From positions 1 to 64,000 of the forward strand of contig VXIS01000231.1 in assembly GCA_008704415.1 (NCBI GenBank): 64,000 bases of DNA, given 5' to 3'. How positions within the stretch are numbered: position 1 is the stretch's first letter; every line of letters begins with the position of its first letter. The stretch comes from Sphaerosporella brunnea. Taxonomy: Eukaryota > Ascomycota > Pezizomycetes > Pezizales > Pyronemataceae. Shown one piece after another: positions 12,485-23,400 of the stretch. Below the pieces are notes generated by a model. It was not told the DNA's origin, ran no database searches, and saw nothing but the letters and a program-made list of their open reading frames with translations. The position numbers were made by a program, and so were the translations under genes.

Positions 12485-13920
12485 CTAGCCCTCAATCGCA
12501 CTTACGGCCGTACAGTCGTTCTCCTGCCCATCATCCAAAAACACGCCCAACAACCGGTCCACAACGCGCCTCATGCGGTCTAGGGCCACTGGTTCCTCTG
12601 TAAACCCATCACGCCGCAAAGAAAACATAGCAGCCTTGACAGTGTGGTGAAACACACTCTTGTACTCTTCCCTCTCTTCCTCGCGCTTTCTCCATAATTT
12701 TTGTTCGTCTTCTGCCACGGCGACTTCCAACACATCCTCCCCGGCCGGCATGATGGACTTGGCCCTGTGATCCTTTTCCCTCCTGTAATCCTTGAGCCCG
12801 CGCCGTTTCATTTCCTCCAACACAATCCTATTGAGCACGTCCCGGTTTCTGTTTTCTGTAGCTGACCGCTCCATCGTATCTGGCTCTTTCTTGACCATTT
12901 GCTTTTCCAAAGACTTGGTCGAAGCTGACGACCCTGGTCGCGGGACAAATGATGTGGATGAGCGTCTCGAATGGCCAATCATACTGTCGGTACGCTGCAT
13001 TGGTTTTACCGAGGTCACACTTGACCTCCGTTTCTGCCCTGGCGAGCCCGTACGGTCTGGTAGCTCATCTCGTGGCGTGGTAGCACCCGCATTAGCATTG
13101 CGTCCACCCAACGCAGCACGGCCCGCGGTGTCCAGAACTAAATCATCAGGTCTGTGCTTCTTGATTTTCTTGTCTACTATTCTATCGAGTGCATCTGCGC
13201 GTCGCTTCTTGGTAGATCGGGAAATAATCGGGTTTAGCACATCCTGGGGATTGGGCGCTATGTATCTGGCTTCCTCCTGGTTTGGCTCGGGCTTGATGGA
13301 TAGGTATGAGGCGAAGTTGTGACGTGAGGAGAGGGGAAGCGCGTGCACAGATACTACCGGGAGCGGCGCCGGCGGCGCTGGATCGGGCGATGAGCTGGGA
13401 GGCGTGCCTGATTCCAGCGGCGCGGGGTATGTGATCGCGCCGTAGATGAGGAGCTCAGTGATTCCCCAGTCGCCTGGGTTTGGCTCGTCAAAACTATCGG
13501 AGTCGCTCGGGGTCACCCTGAGAAGAAGGGCGATGCCTGACTGTTCGGTTGTTTCTTCAACGACATCGGAGCTTTTAGGTAGCGCGGAGAGGAAGAAGTT
13601 TCGGAAGAAGTCGCAGGTGGAAGGAGAGGTTGTGGTTACGTGTAGTGATGGCCCAGCGGCGAGGAAGAAGGGGACGCGAGATGGCGGCAGGTAGGAGAGG
13701 AAGGTGAATGTGCTGTTCGCAATGTGGGTCTTCAGGTGATTGGAGATTGAGGTCGAGGGCGCTGGTGTATTCAGGTCGGTACTAAGGCACAGATCTGGTA
13801 GTTGCAGTTAGACACGTCACTCCGCTTTGAGCATTTCTTCTCGTCCGTCGACATACCCTCGAGAGTCCGTGTCACGCCGCCAGTGTATGGAACATCCACA
13901 GATCCCTTCCAAATGTCCAT
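12485..13920 (-). CDS. SLD7: Sld7-like DNA replication initiation protein
   Basis: Two exons (13920-13857 and 13794-12485) joined by a 62-nt phase-1 intron encode 457 residues. In yeast Sld7 partners Sld3 in loading Cdc45 onto origins. The C-terminal segment (about residues 330-445) has the hallmarks of the fungal Sld7 C-terminal domain: NRDVLNRIVLEEMKRRGL, a helical region ending EREEYKSVFHHTVKAAMF, and RMRRVVDRLLGVFLDD. The N-terminus begins MDIWKGSVDVPYTGG, as in Sld7 N-terminal domains, and after the intron continues LSYLPPSRVPFFLAAG. The middle is a Ser/Pro/Arg-rich linker. The exon-2 frame alone has no ATG, which supports the short first exon. I am fairly sure of the family, less of functional equivalence. 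Confidence 0.75.
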
Positions 13921-14558
13921 AACGCGTGTCAAGCGCGGTGGAAGAGATGGCGGCAATGACTGTGTGCTATCGGATAAGGACGCAAAGACGTAGATGAACG
14001 GTCATGAGAACTTGTGAGATGCGCAAAAGTTGCAATTCGTTTCTCGTGAAAGGTCGTGGCTGTTTCTTTTATGGTTGTTTAGTGTTTTGAAAGTCGCGAA
14101 CGAGGGGATGAACTTTAACGTAACCGCGTGCCTGGTTCGTGCACGCCAAGGCGAGTGCTCTGCTATGTCACAACAAACCTCGACTTCGAACCCTATCATA
14201 ATTTATCAATTGTCGTTCTAGAATTCTATTGTGTATATTCTCGTCTTAACGTGTGACTTTACGTCTGCTTTTGAAAAATATATGTCAAATGCAGAATACT
14301 AGTTTGTATATGTATATCCGCGATTCACATCTATTTTGTGTGATAAGTTGACTTCATGATTGGCCCCTCATACCCGCAAAGACTCCCTCTGGTCCAGCGC
14401 AACTCAAAAAGTATCCATTCCAATGTCACAGTTCAAAGAACACTTACCCGCAGCAAAACAAACGTCAAGGCTTTGTCTTTTATACCCACCGTACACTCTA
14501 CTCCAGCTCTAGAGTCTAGATCTGCCTTAAGGCGACTCGGTGATATTGTCCGCAAGCA
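13921..14558. other. intergenic region
   Basis: This 638-bp stretch lies between the Sld7-like start and the stop of the upstream glycosyltransferase-like gene. It is relatively AT-rich around 14,220-14,350 and holds the Sld7 promoter and the 3' end of its neighbour. I see no gene or repeat. Confidence 0.5.
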
Positions 14559-16061
14559 TCATACAAGCAATTTCCCACAATAATCCTTCGCATATGCTCT
14601 ATATCTCTCCAAAACGTCTGTATTCGCCAACCCATCTTTCTGAGCTCCAAATGAATAATGCGCCGTCAGCGCCTGTCCATGAACGACAACATCTAAGTAA
14701 CACGCACAATCGTTAGCATCAAGCACCAAACGCCAATGATCCGGATCTAAATCCAAGGTCACTTACGTCTTCCCAGTCGCTTCGGCACTGTCTGCGTAAG
14801 ATGCGCCTCGTCATCTCTGGGTATCGGAAAGCTGTCGGCCACATCCTTTCCCCAGATAGCAATAAAATTGATGCTCAGCCTATCATAATTCATGTCCCAG
14901 CGTTCAAACCAATAATTCCTCAGTCCCCTCTCTCCCAGCTCCGCATTCTGGAAGAAGGAATAATGCTGCTGCGCGGCAAGGCGCCAATCGTTCCATCCGG
15001 GTCCCCACGCATTATACTCCGCCTTTGCCATGGGCGTGTGGTCATTGTTGACATCGAACGGAGCACGGGTGCGGGTGTCTACCGGCAACCATCGATGTGG
15101 CTTATTAGGCGGTTTTATATCGCCGTTGATATTTCCAGAGTGCTTGATGAAAGGCAGGGAGGAGATCTTCCAGTCTGTGAGGGCCTGGGTTGGGTTGAAG
15201 TCTGCGAGGGCTTCTCTTTCGGGGAGGAAGGGGCTCGTGGCCCCCAGTCGCTCATGCACCCAGGAAAGTGCTGGGTTGTTAATGACGTTGGCGGAGACGA
15301 TGAAGTACTCCGGATTCGAGAACCGGTAACGAATCAGACTTGGGATAGCGTCGTTGTGGATATAGACCTGCGGTTTTGGTTAGCTACACTGCTGTACTGG
15401 CCTAAGCGGTCGATAAGGTGATGATGTACAATATCGTCGTCGATCTTGATATACAAAGCGTCCGGATCCAATCCTTCCCTATATTTCTCAGTCTCATGGA
15501 CTTTCGACGGTAGCGGGGAGGTTTACCAGATGTTGTGGAAGTCCAATGCATCATCATGAACAGGGATCGTTTTTCCAAGAACATATCCCTCAGGCTCCGA
15601 CTTCAGCAGCTTTTCCAAAGCGGCAAGATCGCTTTTTACGGCCGTATTGGAGATGAAAACGACTTTGTCGAGGAAACCGCCGTGCTGGACGAGGTTTTTC
15701 TGCACAATTATCAGTATGCGCGAGTTAACTTTGTTAAGCGACGGGTACGCACCTTCAGGTAGCAATCCAATATCTGCACTCGATCCCACCGGCCATAGAA
15801 CACCAATCCGTAGATCTTGAACTTCTTCGGCTTCTGGAATACCGACCCATCGGAGAATGTATATGTCGGCATCCCATCTTTACTGCCCTTTCCATATAGC
15901 AGTTTTGATGGTGGATGTTGTTGTTGTGGTTGACGTTGTGGTGGGGGCGCGGATGTTGGCGCCGACGTCCACAGCGCCAGAAGGAGGAGAAAGATACACC
16001 CCGCGCCGACGATGGCCTGCATCCGCCGGTTGTTCTTGAAGTTCGTAACGAACGGAGACAT
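14559..16061 (-). CDS. type II membrane glycosyltransferase-like protein
   Basis: Five exons (16061-15753, 15699-15527, 15478-15430, 15367-14767, 14692-14559) join in frame to 421 residues. The N-terminus is short and basic, followed by one hydrophobic segment (about residues 15-31) and a Pro/Gln-rich stem, which is type II Golgi topology. The luminal part has KIYGLVFYGRWDRVQILDCY, then DALYIKIDDDI (residues about 167-177), whose Asp triplet resembles the metal/sugar-nucleotide-binding DxD motif of GT-A enzymes. The C-terminal segment VVVHGQALTAHYSFGAQ is also conserved in this fungal family as I remember it. Introns are 53, 48, 62 and 74 nt; several carry GCTAAC branch sites. Donor sugar and acceptor cannot be read from the sequence. 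Confidence 0.75.
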
Positions 16062-17466
16062 CGCGGCCGGCGTGTCGTAGGGAAAGAAGTCGCACTTCAG
16101 CTCGAGCTGTGGCGAAGTGGCTTATGAGTTGGATCTAGCGAGGGGAACGGGGAATTAGCAGGGGATGGATGCAGGCGACAGACGCCGGAGTCATGGTCAC
16201 TCGGCGGCTGCAGGGCGCTTACACTGCCAGCGAAGTCTTCAGTTGGGTCACGATGGAAAGCTGTTTCGACGGTCTAAAAAAAACTCAGAGACAGAGCCGA
16301 CCAGTCAACAGCAAGTCCTTTCCCTCCAGCTTGCAGTTGGCAATTTTCAACACTTCTCTCGCGAGTGATGCAGATTTGAGGGCTGGTAAGCAAGACGATC
16401 TATCGATAAAAGGCATCCACTGCAACCGCGGGCAGTGTTCCTAGTAGCCGGCCCAAAAAGCCCGGCTGTGCGGGCGGGCTGCCAAAAGGCAACAGCCCGG
16501 CTGTCTCAAAATCACGACGGGCTGGCTGTTGGGCTGTCGGGCTGCCAAGCACTTTCGACTGAGGTGAACTTGCCATGCAACCATCAGTTTGACCTAGTTA
16601 CGTCTTAAACGGAAGAGTGTTTCTCTGTAGCTGTTGCTCCATTCCCCATAGCGCATGATCCCTGCATCCGCTGGAAGCCAGCCCGACGTGGGCTGCAGCC
16701 CAAACAGCCCGCCCGTCTTTTCGATCAGCCCATGCAGCCCAGCATCAGCCCGACGGGCGGGCTGGCTATTAGGAACACTGACCGCGGGTGCCTGAATACA
16801 TCCCGTCTTTCCAACAGTGCGTGCCCCTGTATTTTGCGAATGTCAGTCCCTCGCTTCTCAGACTACACATTGATGCTGGGTCTCTTGGTGACGATGTTCT
16901 CCCCACTTCTTCGCCTGGAGATTTAACGTAGATTGATATATTCTTTACAAAACGCATACTTTACTAGTAAATTGAGGCTATCCGCCCACCTAAAAGGGAA
17001 CGCAAAAGAGCTCAGGCCATCAGTCTAGAGTGTTATTGATATCCGAATCGCTCTCGATGATTGTTCTTGCAGCATTGGCTGCTGACGATTCCTGTTTTGA
17101 TCAGAGTAAACCTTTTACTTTCACCTAGTTCTGGGTGGCAGACAGTCCGTCCACTGACTCTACTTCTCATCGGCGAGGAGCAAGACGTGAATCTTCCTCA
17201 AGCCCTCAACCTCACATCGCTTATTCACTCCAAGGGATCAACCGTCAACGTGAAAGTGTGGGGCGAAGCTGCAGGGGCTTCCGTCTCACCTTGCGATGTA
17301 GGCCAGCACCCTACTCTAGTGGTACATCCCGAGGGTTTGACAGGCGAGCAAGTGCCTAGTATAGTAGCGGGCGCTTCGCGCTTCTTGGCGAGTTTATAAA
17401 CGTGCGGGTGTACCCAATCCTACGGATTCTCTCTCCCCTACATCCCGGATTTTGTTGTTTTGTCAG
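16062..17466. other. divergent intergenic region with a MITE
   Basis: About 1.4 kb separate the divergent start codons of the glycosyltransferase-like gene and the kelch gene. A 348-bp hAT-type MITE (16433-16780) sits in the middle. Outside it I see ordinary non-coding sequence and no TATA box I would defend. The MITE lies about 370 bp upstream of the glycosyltransferase start and 690 bp upstream of the kelch start, so it could affect either promoter. Confidence 0.6.
16433..16780 (+). mobile_element. 348-bp hAT-type MITE, copy A
   Basis: The element begins CAGTGTTCCTAGTAGCC and ends GGCTATTAGGAACACTG, giving imperfect terminal inverted repeats. It is flanked by a perfect 8-bp direct repeat ACCGCGGG (16425-16432 and 16781-16788). 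CAGTG/CACTG termini and 8-bp duplications are features of the hAT superfamily. The interior has no open frame and is made of GGGCTG/CAGCCC-rich arms around a less GC-rich core, so it is non-autonomous. A copy in opposite orientation at 48918-49265 has the same length and, by eye, differs at one base. Confidence 0.9.
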
Positions 17467-20400
17467 ATGACTCTGAAGGCCCACCATTTCGTTTTTCCTT
17501 TGTTGTGCTCGTTTCTTATTTCTTCGGCCACGGCAGAATCATGGAGGGGAGAAGAAAATGCGCTGGCGGATGTCGAGCGCAGGGATTATAAGGACATTGA
17601 TCCGCTTTATGATTTCTGTGAGATGGGATTTCATCAGAGTATGCTTCCCCCCACTGGCCTTTGTTTTTGTTGTGGGGAATTGTGGGAGCTGACTTTTCTT
17701 TGCTACAATGCAGGCACCGTCATGGGTGATTATCTCTGGAGTCATGGCGGATACGTTGGATATGACAATGGCACAAAAGCATCTGTACCAAGTACATCAA
17801 ATCTCGTCCTTTTCACAGTTCCAAGGGTCCGAGTTCTCATATCTCTGCAGATACATATCTCCGACAAATCGACCTGACCAAACGCTTCCAACTTGCGTCG
17901 CGAGACGCCGTGCCGATGAAAATACTACCACAACCCGACGCGGTGCCCGAAATTTCGGCCGGCACCCTGTGGGGCTACAATGGGATGTTATATGAGATCA
18001 TGGGGGAAAGCGAGGTGGCAAATATTGTATGTGTGTCCGGTCGCGCGGGTGAGTGAATGTGGAAGGAATGAACTTGTAACCTTTTCGTGAGCTTATAAGA
18101 TCCGCTATTTCACAGATGTAAATAAACTCAGAACCGTTTGTGTATCTGACTTGATAAATACCAAGAGAATACTCGCACTCAGGTCACTGATCAACTCAGT
18201 ATTTATTGATGATAGTCGATACAATCTGGGCTGCTCGAAAGGCCGTATCGAAAGAAGAGAAAAGAATGAATGTAGGAAAAGCTCGTAGCTTTTATAGCCA
18301 ACGATGCTGAGTACATCATGTGATAACAATCTGGTGGCAAATTCGAAACTAAGGAAAGAATGGTCTAGAAGACCTACAAGTCTGCCTTGTGGAAACTAGA
18401 AGATTCCAAAGTGACGTAGCATCGAAGGGGCTAGAAAGTGCTAGAAACATGGTGACAAGACATAGTAAAGAAAGTAATGGAAACTCGTAGAATGCTGTCA
18501 TCATACCATCGTTACTGCCATATAGTTTTATATCTTAGTAAGGAAATACGTAAGAAAGAATCATACTAAGTGTAATAATCTTACACTTCCCCTTTAAAAA
18601 ACAGTTGAAACAGTTACTCACGTACTTCAAAAGTGGAAGAAGCAATAGATGACATAGGAGAGGAACAGAAAGAATCATCAGAAGGAAAGAAAAAATCGGG
18701 AGGAAGAGTGACTGCGGTGGAGGTGTAGTCCTGGGTCCTCTTCGAAAGGAATTCCTGGATGGAATCTGCGCCAGTGTTGCGTACATTCTCATCAGGTTCC
18801 CAAGAGTTGTTTTCAGGTCCATAATTCTCCCAAGAGATATACCAGTAATCGATACCGTTAATCTTCTTGTGGTCGAGAATCTCCTTGATGTTGTAGAGAG
18901 TGTGGTCGTCTTCTTCTTCGTCATCGTAGCTGGAGGGAGGAGGCGGAATTGTCTTGTCTGAAATTCGCTGGAAGAGCTTGAGTTTGTCCTGGGCGAAGAT
19001 GGGATAAACACGCTTGTTCTTGGGGAGTTCAAGTGTGCAGTTGCCTGTATCCTCATCGACTTTGGTGATCCTGTAGGGCCCTTCCCAAACTTCCATAAGC
19101 TTCCTAACCTTGCCCTTCCCACGAGAACGTCTCTTGTAAAACACCCATTGTCCAACCTGAAGTTGAACCTTAGGATTCCTACGCTTGGCAGCAATGCTTG
19201 CCTGGCGGTGACGTGCTGCCAGCAATGCATCTCGAGCCACAGCATTGTTGATCTTTTGCTGCTCGAGGTACTCATTGACTGCAGGGACATTCGAATGGAA
19301 TTCAACTGGTAAAATGCGAGGGATATGACCAAATTGAACTTCGTGAGGGGTACGCTTGATGGTGGTGGAAGGAGAGTGGTTGAAGGCGTGCTCAACACGC
19401 CAGAGGTGACGAGACCAGTCTGCCTGTTTGTTGTTGGTGAAAATCCGAAGCATTTGAGCGATGGTACGGTTGGCCCGCTCCACTTGTCCATTGGTGTTTT
19501 GATGGAAAGCGGTGGCCATGAGGAGGTCGGTACCAATCTGCTTGTGGAGTCCTTGCCAGAACTGGGAGGTGAACCGAGGATCTCTGTCCGAAACGATTGA
19601 CTCAGGGAGTCCATAGCGAGCGTAGTAGTGTTTAATGAAAGCATCCGTAACATCCTTTGCCGAAAATCCGTCCTTTAGGGGAACCAAAACAAGACCAGAG
19701 GAGAAGCGGTCAATGATGACCATGATGTGCTTGAAACCGTCCGAAGAGTTGAACGGACCAAGGAAGTCAATAGCAATTGACTCCCAAGGGCGAAGGGGAA
19801 TTTCCAAGAGGCGGGCTTCGCCAATTGGCTTGGTGGTGGTATCTTTGTTGCGCTGACATTCAAGACATTCTCTGCAAAACTCGTCGATGTCCTGCTTCAT
19901 CCTGGGCCAGTAGAAACTCTGCCTGCATAGGATGTAGGTCTTTTCGGTGCCTTGATGTCCCACACTCTTGTGACAACTCTGCATGATAACATGCCGGACT
20001 GAGGAGGAGGGATTGTCTCTGGAAAGGACTGCATTGGGGACGTAAACTCGAAGGTTGGAGGTGATGGAAGGGTCATCTAGCACAACATATCCTGTGTCAT
20101 GCCAGTGAAATGGCTTGCGAATGCCATTCTTGACCATGGGATCGTCTTCGTATGCCTGCTTGAATGTAGGGAGCATGGCCTTCCCTATGTGGTTGTCAAG
20201 GAAAAATGCGGGTACTCTGTTGCGAGTGTCGTAATGAATGACTTCCTGGGAGCGATTTCCTGGTGGGAGGTGGGGTGGTTCGAACATTTCTGCGTCCTCT
20301 TTGTCCAAAAGAGGGGTTTCGTCCGAAATCGATGGTCGAATTTTTTGCTGAGTCCCTTCCCCTTCAAAATTCCTGTTGAAATCTTGGTCCTGTTCTGCCG

Positions 20401-23400
20401 ATTCCTTATCCTTTTTCTCCTGTTCTTTACGAGCCTGAGCTCGAGTTAGAAAGGCCTGGGGATCAGAGGGTATGGGTTCCATGGGTGGGGAAATGGGTTT
20501 GATGGGCCGCTCTCTCTGGAGTCTGGGTACCAGATGGCGGTGACTGGATGGGTTGGAAATCTGACTATCTTGGTGGGCGACAGCCTGGAGGAGCGCACAT
20601 ACTCTACTTGAGCTGGTGCTATCCTCGCCATAAACTTGTCGATATCCACCTTCGATGGGGACTTTGTTGACCAAGGGAGGGCTTCTCCTGGGTGCAATGG
20701 CGTAGGCTTGGAATGGCGTGACTTCGTCCTGGATTCGCTGGGGATTTTCCTGGTTGTTCTGTTGCTGGTCTGGGAGCGTCCTGGGGGCAGGCGTGGTGGT
20801 GAAGGTCTGTACCTGTCTGGGTATATCCTGTTTCCACCAAGGGCCGTCTGGGTGTTGTCTCTCCTGTGGGAATTTCGGGCGTGGTGCGCCTGATTCTGGC
20901 GTCCATTGGAGGGTAGGTATCCTTGAACTATTCGAGTAGGAGATGTAACCATGGTGGACAAGCCACTCATAGTTGCCGATGGGGTCTTCATCTGGGTCTG
21001 GACATTCTGAATTGGGTCCAAATGAATCGTCCATGTCTGTGTCTTCGTCTGGGGAGTCGTAGAATTTGTCGTTGTCATCGGATTCAAATTGAGCGTGATA
21101 CTGAGAGTTTGACTTCCAGGTGCTGAAGGTTTCCATGAATCCTGAGGAATAGTGATATGGGCAGCCGTCTCTGGAGCGGCAGGCTGTCCAGTGGAGGTTT
21201 GGGTCGCACCTCTCATAGCGCGAGGCTCCCTTGGGGCGGAGGCTGGCGGAAGGTTTGTTGTTTGAGGTGGACATCTCATTTGAGACTTGAAGAGCGTGTG
21301 AAAAGTGTGAAGAAAGCTTGTCTGTCTCGGTGGAGGTGGTCTGTGGAGGATTGGAGGTTGTTGGGTTGAGGAGACTGTTGATGGAGCCGAAATCCTCTGG
21401 TTTTAAGTTCTCATGGAGGAACTCATCTGGTGGCGTTATCTCTTTGCTTTCATCCTCATACAGACGTGAAAGTGTGTCTGCTAATTGATTGCTTTCTCCT
21501 GGTGTGTGCTGGATTTGGAAATCGAACATCTGGATGTATTCCAACCATCTGGCTAGTCTGCCAGTGGTCATGGGTTTCGTCACAAGGTACTCCAGTGCTT
21601 TGTGGTTAGTAATTACCGTAAATGGTATTCCTAATAGCTTTGTTTCGAATGCACCTAGTGCATCAACTATAGCTAGAAGCTCCTGATTGGTGGTGTTGTA
21701 ATTTTCCTGGGTGGCGGTAAAGCGTCTGCTGTGTATCGCTGCGATTCTAGACTTCGAATCTTCTAGATTCTTGCCATGACAAATGAATGCACCCGTCCCC
21801 ACCCGAGATGCATCTGTCACCAGATACACCTTATCTTCGCCTGACTTGATTCTGTCATATCGAAGTGGTGTGAGGGGTACATGTTTTCGGCAAAGATCCT
21901 TGATCTGCCGAAATGCATGGTCATGCAGGGCATCCCATCGCCACTCAGCATTTCCGGTTAATTCCGTGAGTGGTGCTAGGATAGTGGAGCTGTGAAAAAG
22001 GTGTGGTGCCACATAATTAATTACACCTAAAAAGCTTTGTAGTTGCTTTTTGTTTGTGGGTGTGCGCCAATCCTGTATTTTCCGAATTCTCTCTGGGTGT
22101 GGGTGGATCTCATGACCAGAGATAATGTGTCCTAGGAGGCGTAGCTGGGATGTCAGGAACTGACATTTGTCCATCCTAAGATAGAACTTTGCTTTTGCAA
22201 GCTGCCGAAAAACTTGCTCAAGGTGTCGCATGTGTTGCTCTCGAGTTTCAGAAAAGATAAGGATGTCATCTAGGTACACCCATACAAATTTTCCGATGAA
22301 TTCGCCTAAGATAGTGTTCATGCAGCGCATCATTGTCGCAGGAGCATTGCAGTCTCCCTGCAGCATGACCTTAACTTGAAAAGAGCCGAGGTCATCTGCA
22401 TTGATGACATTTAATTCTTCCGATGATGGCTCCACTCGCACCTGGTGATAGGCGTTGGAAAGGTCTAGAACTGACTTGAAGTTCGCTCTAGCAGCATCCT
22501 CTCGGATGTTATCTGCATGAGGCAGTGGCGTGTAGTCTCGTTCTGTGATGCTATTCCTATCTCGAAGGTCATTCACCCATCTCCATCCTTTGGAGGGTGG
22601 TATCTTTGGTGTTCCGAAAATTGAACATGGGAATCTGCCGGGTCCAGGCACTGCAATTCCCTGTCGTTTCCAATTGTCCAGGTGAGCAATGAGGTCCTTC
22701 CGGTAGGCGTCAGGAATACGCCTTGCATGGAACTTGAATTGCTCGAGTTTGTCTGGATCAAGTCTGACCACATGGTTGCATCTATCACGTAGTGGAGGTA
22801 ATCCTTCTGGTTCCTTCTCTGGGAATACTGTTGGAAACATCTTATCGAAAGGTGGGATGTCTTCGGTAGTTGCTGATGATGTGAGAGAGAATGTTCTAGG
22901 CTGTCTTGTTGCACACTGGATGGTGGCGTCATGTTTCGGGAAGTGTGCTGTAGAATCTGCCGTATTCAGGTTCACATGGTTATCCTGAAGGAAAGGCATT
23001 CCTAGGATGATGTCGTATGAGCTGACTGCTACTATGAGAAACTTCGTTTTCTCAGTGAATCCTGGTTTAATTTCGACGTTGGCGTAAGCAAATCGATTGG
23101 CGTTTGTTTTGGATCCTTTTGCGGCCATGTGAATGGTGATAGGTTGCGGCAGTTCTCTGGTAAAGATGTTGTGTGTCTGGGCCCAACTGCTGGACATAAG
23201 ATTCGTCCCTGTTGTCCCTGTGTCTAGAAGAACTCTCGCCTGCCTTCCGTTGACATTCATGTTGGTGACCATGTTGTTGATGTTGTCCTTTTTGCTATGT
23301 TCTGCTCGTGCAGTTTCGATAAATTCTTCGACAGTTGCTGGTAAGTTGTCTTCCATAATGTTGACGGTGGTTCTTGCTGATTGAATCCATTTGCCCTGTT

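Noticed and set aside
18105..18329. Small open frame inside both LTRs
   Set aside because: Identical in both LTRs because the LTRs are identical; no domain, and LTR frames of this size occur by chance.
18535..19653. A 372-codon frame overlapping the integrase/chromodomain region
   Set aside because: It is another frame of the intact gag-pol coding sequence and has no domain; it runs into the LTR.
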